Assembly: GCA_946624335.1 (NCBI GenBank)
Contig: CAMOSA010000096.1
Span: forward strand, 1-9,123
Length of the DNA: 9,123 bases
Source of the DNA: an uncultured Prevotellaceae bacterium
GTDB lineage: Bacteria; Bacteroidota; Bacteroidia; Bacteroidales; Bacteroidaceae
Direction: 5' to 3'
A model generated the notes under the pieces. That model was not told where the DNA came from. It ran no database searches and saw only the letters and a list, made by a program, of their open reading frames with translations. Below are positions 1-5,899 of the stretch, one piece after another (the stretch's first letter is position 1; each line of letters opens with the position of its first letter). Both the position numbers and the translations under genes were made by a program.

Positions 1-281
1 CCTACAGCATCTCCGCAGGCCTCGACTACCCCGGCGTAGGACCCCTTCACGCTTATCTCTCGCGATGCGGCAGGGCAACGGTGATGGCCATCAACGACGA
101 CGAGGCGCTGCGCGCAGCATTCGAGCTGACACGACTCGAAGGCATCATACCCGCACTCGAGAGCGCACACGCCCTGGCCATGCTGCCGAAGATGCATTTC
201 AAGCCCGACGACGTCGTAGTGCTCACCGTGAGCGGGCGAGGAGACAAAGACCTCACAACCTACCTCCGCGAAATGAAGTAA
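1..281 (+). CDS. trpB: Tryptophan synthase beta chain, 3' end (partial)
   Basis: This is the C-terminal part of the PLP-dependent beta subunit, which joins indole (delivered by TrpA) to L-serine to make L-tryptophan. The gene enters from the left edge; its frame starts at base 3 and gives 92 codons before TAA at 279-281. The family block YSISAGLDYPGVGP is at the very start. It is followed by GIIPALESAHAL, whose Glu codon (159-161) matches the Glu near the PLP ring in enteric TrpB. SGRGDKD follows, whose Ser (231-233) matches the residue that bonds the PLP pyridine nitrogen. The protein ends in YLREMK, a normal place for the family to stop. It lies upstream of trpE on the same strand, so it is probably the first trp gene, far from its partner trpA. 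The start and promoter lie outside the window. Confidence 0.97.
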   Translation, partial: YSISAGLDYPGVGPLHAYLSRCGRATVMAINDDEALRAAFELTRLEGIIPALESAHALAMLPKMHFKPDDVVVLTVSGRGDKDLTTYLREMK

Positions 282-359
282 TCTTTCCCTTTTCATTTTT
301 CCCTTTTCATTTTCTCATTTTTCACTTTTCACTTTTTCATTTTTCACTTTTCCCTTCTC
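282..359 (+). repeat. G-free T-rich degenerate heptad tract between trpB and trpE
   Basis: The whole 78-base gap contains no G and only seven A residues. It is made of degenerate 7-base units of the form TTTTCAY or TTTTCCC. The A residues are at 295, 309, 317, 324, 331, 339 and 346, that is, steps of 14, 8, 7, 7, 8 and 7. The A of the trpE ATG at 360 is another 14 bases on, so the start codon lies in phase with the repeat. The transcript here would be almost unable to fold and has no Shine-Dalgarno sequence. Its function is unknown; an unstructured ribosome-loading leader is one possibility. Confidence 0.85.
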
Positions 360-1754
360 ATGTTCACCTACAACACTTCGACACGACACATCCTGGGCGA
401 TTTGCACACCCCCGTGAGCGTTTACCTACGGGTACGCGGCCTATATCCCCAGAGCGCACTGATGGAGTCCAGCGACTACCATGGGCATGACAACGCACGG
501 TCGTTTATCGCGCTGCAACCCTTGGCCTCTATAGCCATAGGACATGGTGTCACCACCTGCCACTATCCTGACGGCACCTCTACGACCAACAGCTGCACGA
601 CAGGCGAGGACGCCTCCAGCGCCATAGAGGACTTCCTCCGCCACTTCAAGGTCAGCGGGGAGGCGGCGGCCTACTGTGGCTTGTACGGTTACACCACCTT
701 CAACACCGTCCGCTATTTTGAGCAGATAGCCGTCATGGACGAGACGCGCGACGCCAACGACGCCCCCGACCTGATGTACATCCTCTATCGCTACGTCATC
801 GTCTTCGATCATTTCAACAACTCGATGACGCTCGTCGAGCTTACCGAGCCAGGCGAGAGCGACCATCTCGACGAGCTGCGCCAGCGCTGTTGCGCCGGTG
901 TCGCACAGCCCTTCCCCTTCCACGCAGAAGGTCCCGTCAGCTCGACACTCACGGACGACGAGCATCGGGAGAACATTCGTCGCGGCATACGCCATTGTCT
1001 GCGCGGCGATGTCTTCCAGATCGTTCTGTCACGACGCTTCATACAGCGCTACAGCGGCGATGACTTCCAGCTCTATCGCGCCCTCCGGAGCATCAACCCC
1101 TCGCCCTACCTCTTCTATTTCGACTTCGGCGGGTTCCGTATCTTCGGCTCCTCGCCAGAGACCCATTGTCGCATCGAAGGTCAGACGGCCTATATCGACC
1201 CGATAGCCGGCACGGCACGCCGCACGGGCGACATCGAGGAAGACCGCCGCGCCGCCGAATATCTGCGCAACGACCAGAAGGAAAACGCCGAACACGTGAT
1301 GCTCGTAGACCTCGCGCGCAACGACCTGAGCCGCAACTGCCACGACGTACACGTCAGCTTCTTCAAGGACATGCAATTCTATTCACACGTCATCCATCTC
1401 GTCAGCCGCGTCGAAGGAACATTGGACGAGCAGGCCTCACCGCTGCGCACGTTCATCGACACCTTCCCTGCCGGCACACTCTCTGGCGCTCCCAAGGTGC
1501 GCGCGATGCAACTCATCACAGACATCGAGCCGCACAACCGCGGTGCCTATGGCGGATGCATAGGCTTCATCGGCTTAGACGGCTCACTCAACCAAGCCAT
1601 CACCATTCGCACCTTTGTCAGTCGAGGTGGCGAATTGTGGTTTCAGGCCGGAGGCGGCATCGTAGCCAAGAGCGACGTCGAATATGAGTTGCAGGAAGTC
1701 AACAACAAGCTCGGAGCCCTCCGACGCGCCATCCTCGAAGCTGAGAAACTCTAA
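360..1754 (+). CDS. trpE: Anthranilate synthase component I
   Basis: This is the large subunit of anthranilate synthase. It converts chorismate to anthranilate using ammonia passed on by TrpG, the first committed step of tryptophan synthesis. It has 464 residues, a little shorter than many TrpE proteins. The N-terminal domain holds LMES at residues 34-37, matching the LLES element where tryptophan binds to inhibit the enzyme, so feedback control is likely kept. The chorismate-binding domain runs from about residue 200 to the end: DVFQIVLSRR (217-226), PIAGT (281-285), EHVMLVDLARND (311-322), SGAPK (375-379), GAYGG (395-399) and the GGGIVAKSD block near 431-439. The Ala in PIAGT favours TrpE over aminodeoxychorismate synthase PabB, which usually has PIKGT. 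The adjacent trpG supports the same reading. The ATG at 360 directly follows the G-free repeat tract. Confidence 0.96.
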   Translation: MFTYNTSTRHILGDLHTPVSVYLRVRGLYPQSALMESSDYHGHDNARSFIALQPLASIAIGHGVTTCHYPDGTSTTNSCTTGEDASSAIEDFLRHFKVSGEAAAYCGLYGYTTFNTVRYFEQIAVMDETRDANDAPDLMYILYRYVIVFDHFNNSMTLVELTEPGESDHLDELRQRCCAGVAQPFPFHAEGPVSSTLTDDEHRENIRRGIRHCLRGDVFQIVLSRRFIQRYSGDDFQLYRALRSINPSPYLFYFDFGGFRIFGSSPETHCRIEGQTAYIDPIAGTARRTGDIEEDRRAAEYLRNDQKENAEHVMLVDLARNDLSRNCHDVHVSFFKDMQFYSHVIHLVSRVEGTLDEQASPLRTFIDTFPAGTLSGAPKVRAMQLITDIEPHNRGAYGGCIGFIGLDGSLNQAITIRTFVSRGGELWFQAGGGIVAKSDVEYELQEVNNKLGALRRAILEAEKL

Positions 1755-1844
1755 CAATTAACCCTCAACCCTCCGCTCGGCTTTGCCACTTCGCTCTGCG
1801 AAGAACCCTCAACGTCTCAACCCTCAACGTATCAACCCTCACCT
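1755..1844 (+). repeat. AACCCTC heptad tract in the trpE-trpG gap
   Basis: This 90-base gap holds five exact copies of AACCCTC, at 1760-1766, 1767-1773, 1804-1810, 1819-1825 and 1834-1840. The last three are spaced by AACGTCTC and AACGTATC, giving a 15-base period. The first pair and the last three are separated by a different segment (1774-1803) that contains a short hairpin. The same heptad family fills the trpF-trpA gap. No Shine-Dalgarno sequence precedes trpG. Confidence 0.85.
1789..1803 (+). other. Small perfect hairpin inside the trpE-trpG repeat tract
   Basis: CTTCGC, a TCT loop and GCGAAG form a perfect 6-base-pair stem with a 3-base loop. No T-run follows, so it is not a standard intrinsic terminator, and the operon clearly continues. 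It could pause RNA polymerase, mark an RNA-processing site, or be part of a dispersed repeat inserted into the heptad tract. Confidence 0.4.
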
Positions 1845-2414
1845 ATGAAAGTCATTATCATCGACAACTATGATAGTTTCACCTTCAACCTCTCCCACTT
1901 GGTGAAACAGCTGGGCGTAGCCTGCGACACGGTCCGCAACGACCGCTTCCGCCTCAACGACCTGGAGTGCTATGACGGCATCATACTATCCCCTGGCCCC
2001 GGCATCCCCTCCGAAGCCGGACTCCTCCTCGATGTCATCCGCACCTATGCCCCTTGCAAGCCCCTGCTTGGCGTCTGCTTAGGTCATCAAGCTATCGGCG
2101 AGGCCTTCGGCGCTCAGTTGGAGAACCTCAGCGATGTCTTCCACGGCGTCCAGACGCCTATAAACGTCACAGCCCCGGACATCCTCTTCCGTTGTCTGCC
2201 CCCGTCCATCAACGTAGGCCGCTACCACTCGTGGGTCGTCTCGCGCAAAGCCTTCCCCTCATGTCTCGAGGTGACAGCAGAGAGCGCAGAAGGCCAGATC
2301 ATGGCCCTCCGCCACCGCACGCTCAACGTCCGAGGCATACAGTTCCATCCCGAAAGCGTGCTCACGCCCGATGGTGCCACGATCATCCGCAACTGGCTGG
2401 ATAACATCCTATAA
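1845..2414 (+). CDS. trpG: Anthranilate synthase component II, glutamine amidotransferase
   Basis: This 189-residue class I glutamine amidotransferase hydrolyses glutamine and feeds the ammonia to TrpE. It has the full family layout: IIDNYDSFTFNL at 5-16, the oxyanion motif SPGPG at 49-53, the nucleophile elbow GVCLGHQ at 76-82 with Cys78, RYHSW at 126-130, and FHPES at 167-171 carrying the catalytic His168 and Glu170. The length is normal for a stand-alone TrpG, so it is not fused to TrpD as in enteric bacteria. The protein alone could also be PabA, since the two families are very similar and some organisms share one subunit. Its position between trpE and trpD makes TrpG the better name. It may also serve a PabB encoded elsewhere. 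Confidence 0.95.
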   Translation: MKVIIIDNYDSFTFNLSHLVKQLGVACDTVRNDRFRLNDLECYDGIILSPGPGIPSEAGLLLDVIRTYAPCKPLLGVCLGHQAIGEAFGAQLENLSDVFHGVQTPINVTAPDILFRCLPPSINVGRYHSWVVSRKAFPSCLEVTAESAEGQIMALRHRTLNVRGIQFHPESVLTPDGATIIRNWLDNIL

Positions 2415-2469
2415 ACACAGATTGATACAAGAAAGACTTCAACACGTAACACAACACCATATCACCAAC

Positions 2470-3480
2470 ATGAACACCCCAATGAAAGAAATCCTCGACC
2501 GTGTGCTGCGTCATGAGCAGCTCAGTCGGGAAGAGATGCGCGACATACTCGTCAGCATCACACACAACGAGATTCCTGCCGAACAGGTCACGGCCCTGCT
2601 CACCGCCCTGCAGATGCGCGGCGTCAGCGTGGATGAGCTGTTAGGCTTCCGCGACGGCATCCTCGAGACCGGCGTTCCGGCCCTGCTCAAAGCCGATCGC
2701 TACATCGATGTCGTAGGCACAGGCGGCGACCGCAAGAACACGTTCAATATCTCGACCACAGCGTGCTTCGTCATCGCAGGAGCCGGCTACAAAGTGGCCA
2801 AGCACGGCAATTATGCCGCCACATCGGTCTCCGGCGCCAGCAACGTCATCCAGCATCACGGCGTCCGCTTCACCGACGATATCGACCGCCTCAACCGTTC
2901 GCTCGACGAAGCAGGCATCGTCTACCTCCACGCCCAGCTGTTCGCCCGTGCCATGAAATACGTAGGCCCCATCCGCAAGGCCCTCCAGTTCCCGACGATC
3001 TTCAACCTCTTAGGCCCCCTCGTCAATCCCAGCCGTCCGCAATGCCAGCTGCTCGGCGTGGCCAATCTCGACCAGATGCGCCTTTACCAGCAGGTGTACC
3101 AGCGTCTAGGCATCGACTACGGCATCGTCCATAGCATCGACGGCTATGACGAGATATCGCTCACGGGCGACTTCAAGGTGACGACGAATCATTATGAACG
3201 GCTGTTCGCACCTGCCGACCTCGGCTTCAGCACAGCCAAGCCCGAAGAACTCGTTGGCGGAGCCACCGAGGACGAAGCCGCTGCCATCTTCGATGCCGTG
3301 CTGCAGAACCGTGCGCTACCGGCGCAGAAGAACATCGTGCTCGCCAACGCGGCCTTCGGCATACAAGTGCTCGAGCGCGGACTCAAGAGCATCGAGGAAT
3401 GTATCGAGATAGCCCGCGAAAGCATCGACAGCGGACTCGCACAGGCCACCTTCATCAAGTTTGCTGAGATCAATTCGTAA
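2470..3480 (+). CDS. trpD: Anthranilate phosphoribosyltransferase
   Basis: This enzyme transfers the phosphoribosyl group of PRPP to anthranilate, giving N-(5'-phosphoribosyl)anthranilate. Numbered from the chosen start it has 336 residues, the usual family length. It shows the PRPP-binding loop GTGGD at 83-87, NTFNIST at 90-96, KHGN at 111-114, SGASN in the next loop, NLLGPLVNP near 179-187, and the metal-binding Asp227-Glu228 pair in GYDEISLTG. The reading frame is open further left to an ATG at 2371, but that start would lie inside trpG and add 33 residues unlike the family. The ATG at 2482, four codons downstream, is an equally good start. KHGN is followed by Tyr rather than the Arg of enteric enzymes; I recall this in other Bacteroidales TrpD proteins. 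Confidence 0.96.
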   Translation: MNTPMKEILDRVLRHEQLSREEMRDILVSITHNEIPAEQVTALLTALQMRGVSVDELLGFRDGILETGVPALLKADRYIDVVGTGGDRKNTFNISTTACFVIAGAGYKVAKHGNYAATSVSGASNVIQHHGVRFTDDIDRLNRSLDEAGIVYLHAQLFARAMKYVGPIRKALQFPTIFNLLGPLVNPSRPQCQLLGVANLDQMRLYQQVYQRLGIDYGIVHSIDGYDEISLTGDFKVTTNHYERLFAPADLGFSTAKPEELVGGATEDEAAAIFDAVLQNRALPAQKNIVLANAAFGIQVLERGLKSIEECIEIARESIDSGLAQATFIKFAEINS

Positions 3481-3513
3481 CACCGGCTACATTCACTTGC
3501 TCAACGTTCAACA

Positions 3514-4257
3514 ATGAAAGACATCCTACACGACATCGTAAGCCATAAGCTTGACGAACTGCAACAGATGCGTGCCCCGAAGCCGTCGCTCAGCGAAGCA
3601 TTGTTCAACAGCCCGACAGGCATCATCGCCGAATTCAAGCGCCGTTCACCCTCGAAGGGATGGATCAAAGCCGACGGCAGGGCTGACGTCATACCGCTCG
3701 CCTACCAGCAAGCAGGCGCCGCCGCCATCAGCATACTCACCGACAAGGACTATTTCGGTGGTCACGACCGATATATCACCGAGGCACGCCAGTCAGACGT
3801 CCGCCTGCCGATACTCTACAAAAACTTCGTCATCGATGAGCTGCAAGTCTACGAAGCCGCCCTGTGTGGAGCATCAGCCGTGCTGCTCATCGCCGCGTGC
3901 TTGAGCCTCGAAAAGTGCCAACTGCTTGCCAACCTCGCCCATAGCCTCGGGCTTGAAGTATTACTCGAGATACACGACGTAAGTGAGCTCGAATACACCA
4001 CGTTGAACGTTGACTGCATAGGCGTCAACAACCGTCATCTCGGCACCTTCCAAACCGATGTGGCCGTCTCCGTCCATCTGGCACCCCTGTTGCCCCGCGA
4101 CCGTGTGCTCGTCAGCGAGAGTGGCATCAGCTCGCCCTCGGTCATCCACGACCTACGGGCCTTGGGCTTCCGAGGCTTCCTTATTGGCGAGACGTTCATG
4201 AAGCAGTCCGATCCCGGACAAGCGCTCGCCGCTTTCATCAAAGACCTCCTGCCATGA
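3514..4257 (+). CDS. trpC: Indole-3-glycerol phosphate synthase
   Basis: This is a 247-residue (beta/alpha)8-barrel enzyme that closes the indole ring, turning carboxyphenylamino-deoxyribulose phosphate into indole-3-glycerol phosphate with loss of CO2 and water. The family signature IIAEFKRRSPSKG (37-49) supplies Glu40 and Lys42. ILTDKDYFGG is at 74-83. Lys103 in YKNF is the expected general acid, Glu152 in LLEIHD the general base, and IGVNNRHLGTF (169-179) and SESGIS (201-206) complete the active site and phosphate-binding loops. The residue after Lys103 is Asn, where Asp is usual (KDF). It is a single-function enzyme, not fused to TrpF as in enterobacteria. Its TGA stop overlaps the ATG of trpF as ATGA, which suggests coupled translation of two consecutive-step enzymes. 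Confidence 0.96.
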   Translation: MKDILHDIVSHKLDELQQMRAPKPSLSEALFNSPTGIIAEFKRRSPSKGWIKADGRADVIPLAYQQAGAAAISILTDKDYFGGHDRYITEARQSDVRLPILYKNFVIDELQVYEAALCGASAVLLIAACLSLEKCQLLANLAHSLGLEVLLEIHDVSELEYTTLNVDCIGVNNRHLGTFQTDVAVSVHLAPLLPRDRVLVSESGISSPSVIHDLRALGFRGFLIGETFMKQSDPGQALAAFIKDLLP

Positions 4258-4904
4258 CAGCACACAAGCACATCGTCAAAGTCTGCGGTATGCGCGACGC
4301 AGACAATATCCGCGCCGTAGAGGCTCTCGGCATCGAATGGATGGGCTTCATCTGCTGGCCGGGCAGTCCACGCTACGTCAGCCACACGCCGGCCTATATG
4401 CCCGCCACCGTCCGGCGCGTGGGCGTGTTCGTGGATCCCACCATCCAGGACGTCATCGTCCACGCCCGGTGCCTCCGGCTGGACATACTCCAGCTTCACG
4501 GCGCAGAGACGCCGGCCTTCTGCCGTCAACTCCGGGCAGCGCTCACGGCCGAAGGAATGCCTCCGGCAGCTGTCGTCAAAGCCTTCCGCATCGCCGATGT
4601 CCATGACCTCGCCCCGACGGAGCATTACCGGCAGGGTGACGATGTGGACTATTTCCTCTTTGACACACGCACGCCTCTGGCAGGCGGCAGCGGACGCCAG
4701 TTTGACTGGCACATCCTCGATGCCTATCGCCAGCCCGTACCCTTCCTGCTCAGCGGAGGCATAGGGCCCGACGATGCACCCCGCCTAAGCGCTTACGACC
4801 ATCCCCGTTGCATCGGCTTCGACATCAACTCACGATTCGAGACAGCCCCTGCCATGAAGGACGTGCAAGCCATCCAACGCTTCCTTGCGACCCTACGATC
4901 ATAA
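4254..4904 (+). CDS. trpF: Phosphoribosylanthranilate isomerase
   Basis: This is a 216-residue barrel enzyme that carries out the Amadori rearrangement of phosphoribosylanthranilate, the step just before TrpC. Family motifs appear in order: VKVCGMR at 8-14 with the catalytic base Cys11, SPRYVS at 38-43, VGVFVD at 56-61, LDILQLHG at 76-83, FLFDT at 134-138 with the catalytic acid Asp137, GGSGRQFDW at 144-152, the phosphate-binding LLSGGIG at 165-171, and GFDINSRFE at 188-196. The start is the ATG at 4254, overlapping the trpC stop by four bases. The stop codon TAA at 4902-4904 runs directly into the downstream heptad repeat, sharing its last two bases with the first unit. Confidence 0.95.
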   Translation: MTAHKHIVKVCGMRDADNIRAVEALGIEWMGFICWPGSPRYVSHTPAYMPATVRRVGVFVDPTIQDVIVHARCLRLDILQLHGAETPAFCRQLRAALTAEGMPPAAVVKAFRIADVHDLAPTEHYRQGDDVDYFLFDTRTPLAGGSGRQFDWHILDAYRQPVPFLLSGGIGPDDAPRLSAYDHPRCIGFDINSRFETAPAMKDVQAIQRFLATLRS

Positions 4905-4965
4905 CCCTCAACCCTAAACGCTCAACCCTAAACGCTCAACCCTAAACCCCTCAACCCCTCAACGG
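4903..4965 (+). repeat. AACCCTC/AACCCTA heptad tract in the trpF-trpA gap
   Basis: This tract begins inside the trpF stop codon and holds six successive 7-base units starting at 4903: AACCCTC, AACCCTA, AACGCTC, AACCCTA, AACGCTC and AACCCTA. Two 8-base AACCCCTC units (4945-4960) and AACGG follow. AACCCTA and AACGCTC alternate, giving a 14-base higher-order period. The remaining bases before trpA are AT-rich, with no Shine-Dalgarno sequence. The tract is of the same family as the one in the trpE-trpG gap. It is tandem and has no unique spacers, so it is not a CRISPR array. Confidence 0.9.
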
Positions 4966-4982
4966 TCTTTTATTCAACAATC

Positions 4983-5756
4983 ATGAACGCCATCAACACT
5001 CTCTTCGCCACTAAGACCAGTGGCATCCTCTCACTCTATTTCTGCGCCGGTCACCCCACGTTAGAATCCACGACCGACATCATCCTGACCTTGCAGCGCC
5101 GCGGCATCGATATGATCGAAGTCGGCATCCCCTTCAGCGACCCGATGGCCGACGGTCCCGTCATCCAGGATGCTGCCACGAAGGCCCTGCGCGGCGGCAT
5201 GACGCTGCGCCACCTGTTCGCACAGCTGAAAGCCATCCGCAGCGACGTGCGGATACCCCTCATCCTCATGGGCTACCTGAACCCGATATTGCAATTCGGC
5301 ATCGAAGCCTTCTGCCAACAATGCGTGGAGGCTGGAGTCAGCGGCATGATCATCCCCGACCTGCCCTTCGACGACTATCTCCGCTACGTCAAGCCCGTCG
5401 CCGACAGCTACGACCTGCGCGTCATCATGCTCATCACGCCCGAGACGAGCGACGAGCGCATCCGCTTCATCGATGAGCATACCGACGGATTCATCTATAT
5501 GGTATCATCAGCAGCAACCACCGGCGCCCAGGAAACCTTCGACCGACAAAAGCAGGCCTACTTCAACCATATCGCCAGCCTCGACCTGCGCAACCCGCGC
5601 ATGATAGGTTTCGGCATCAGCAACCGTCAGACGCTGACGTCAGCCCAGGCCAATGCTGCCGGCGCCATCATAGGATCGAAGTTCGTGAGCCTGCTCGATG
5701 AGACTCAGGACGCTGACAAGGCCCTCAGCCTCCTGTTCGAAGCCCTTCAACAGTAG
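4983..5756 (+). CDS. trpA: Tryptophan synthase alpha chain
   Basis: This 257-residue (beta/alpha)8-barrel subunit cleaves indole-3-glycerol phosphate to indole and glyceraldehyde 3-phosphate; indole passes through a tunnel to TrpB. The catalytic pair is Glu46 in MIEVGIPFSDP and Asp57 in MADGP, matching E. coli Glu49 and Asp60. The substrate-binding blocks MGYLNP (96-101), GMIIPDLPFDD (121-131) and GFGISN (209-214) are present. Loop 6 reads YMVSSAATTG (172-181): the Thr180 that closes over the active site is kept, but the Arg of the E. coli loop (SRAGVTG) is Ser. The length is close to the family norm of about 260. It is the last trp gene, six genes from trpB, so the two subunits are made from opposite ends of the operon. 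Confidence 0.96.
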   Translation: MNAINTLFATKTSGILSLYFCAGHPTLESTTDIILTLQRRGIDMIEVGIPFSDPMADGPVIQDAATKALRGGMTLRHLFAQLKAIRSDVRIPLILMGYLNPILQFGIEAFCQQCVEAGVSGMIIPDLPFDDYLRYVKPVADSYDLRVIMLITPETSDERIRFIDEHTDGFIYMVSSAATTGAQETFDRQKQAYFNHIASLDLRNPRMIGFGISNRQTLTSAQANAAGAIIGSKFVSLLDETQDADKALSLLFEALQQ

Positions 5757-5827
5757 CGAAAGGACAGAAAATGACCCTATAAAGTAATTTTTTTACCTCG
5801 AACGCTACCGTATTCAAAGGAAATGTC

Positions 5828-5835
5828 TATCTTTG
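5828..5835 (+). promoter_or_regulatory. Likely Bacteroidetes -7 promoter element for the M60 gene
   Basis: TATCTTTG matches the Bacteroidetes primary sigma -7 consensus TAnnTTTG. It lies 64 bases before the ATG at 5900, inside a 143-base AT-richer gap. I see no good -33 box (TTTG-like) about 20-25 bases upstream, where the sequence reads AACGCTACCG, so this is a half-matched promoter that may need an activator. Transcription would start near 5840, giving a leader of about 60 bases. A separate promoter fits the unrelated functions of the trp operon and the next gene. Confidence 0.55.
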
Positions 5836-5899
5836 CGCAGGGAAAAGCCCTATTTGAACAATTCTATACTGAATCAATCAACCTAACGACACCTTAATT

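Noticed and set aside
65..490. Open + strand frame crossing the trpB-trpE gap
   Set aside because: It reads through the T-rich repeat as Phe/Ser/His low-complexity sequence and is out of frame with both trpB and trpE.
441..995. Open frame on the - strand (184 codons) within trpE
   Set aside because: It is an antisense shadow of trpE, whose own frame is strongly supported by family motifs.
2371..2469. Upstream start for trpD overlapping the end of trpG
   Set aside because: The extra 33 residues look like translated trpG and spacer sequence and would make the protein longer than the family. The ATG at 2470 gives a normal length.
4035..4712. Open frame on the - strand (225 codons) across trpC and trpF
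   Set aside because: It is antisense to two convincing enzyme genes that overlap as ATGA. It has no recognisable motif.
4903..4965. Possible CRISPR array or direct-repeat binding-site cluster
   Set aside because: The units are contiguous 7-mers with no unique spacers and no cas genes nearby. A simple tandem repeat explains it better.
5784..5796. T-run after trpA as an intrinsic terminator
   Set aside because: Seven T residues follow trpA, but no stable G/C hairpin precedes them; the only inverted repeat is a 4-base GTAA/TTAC.
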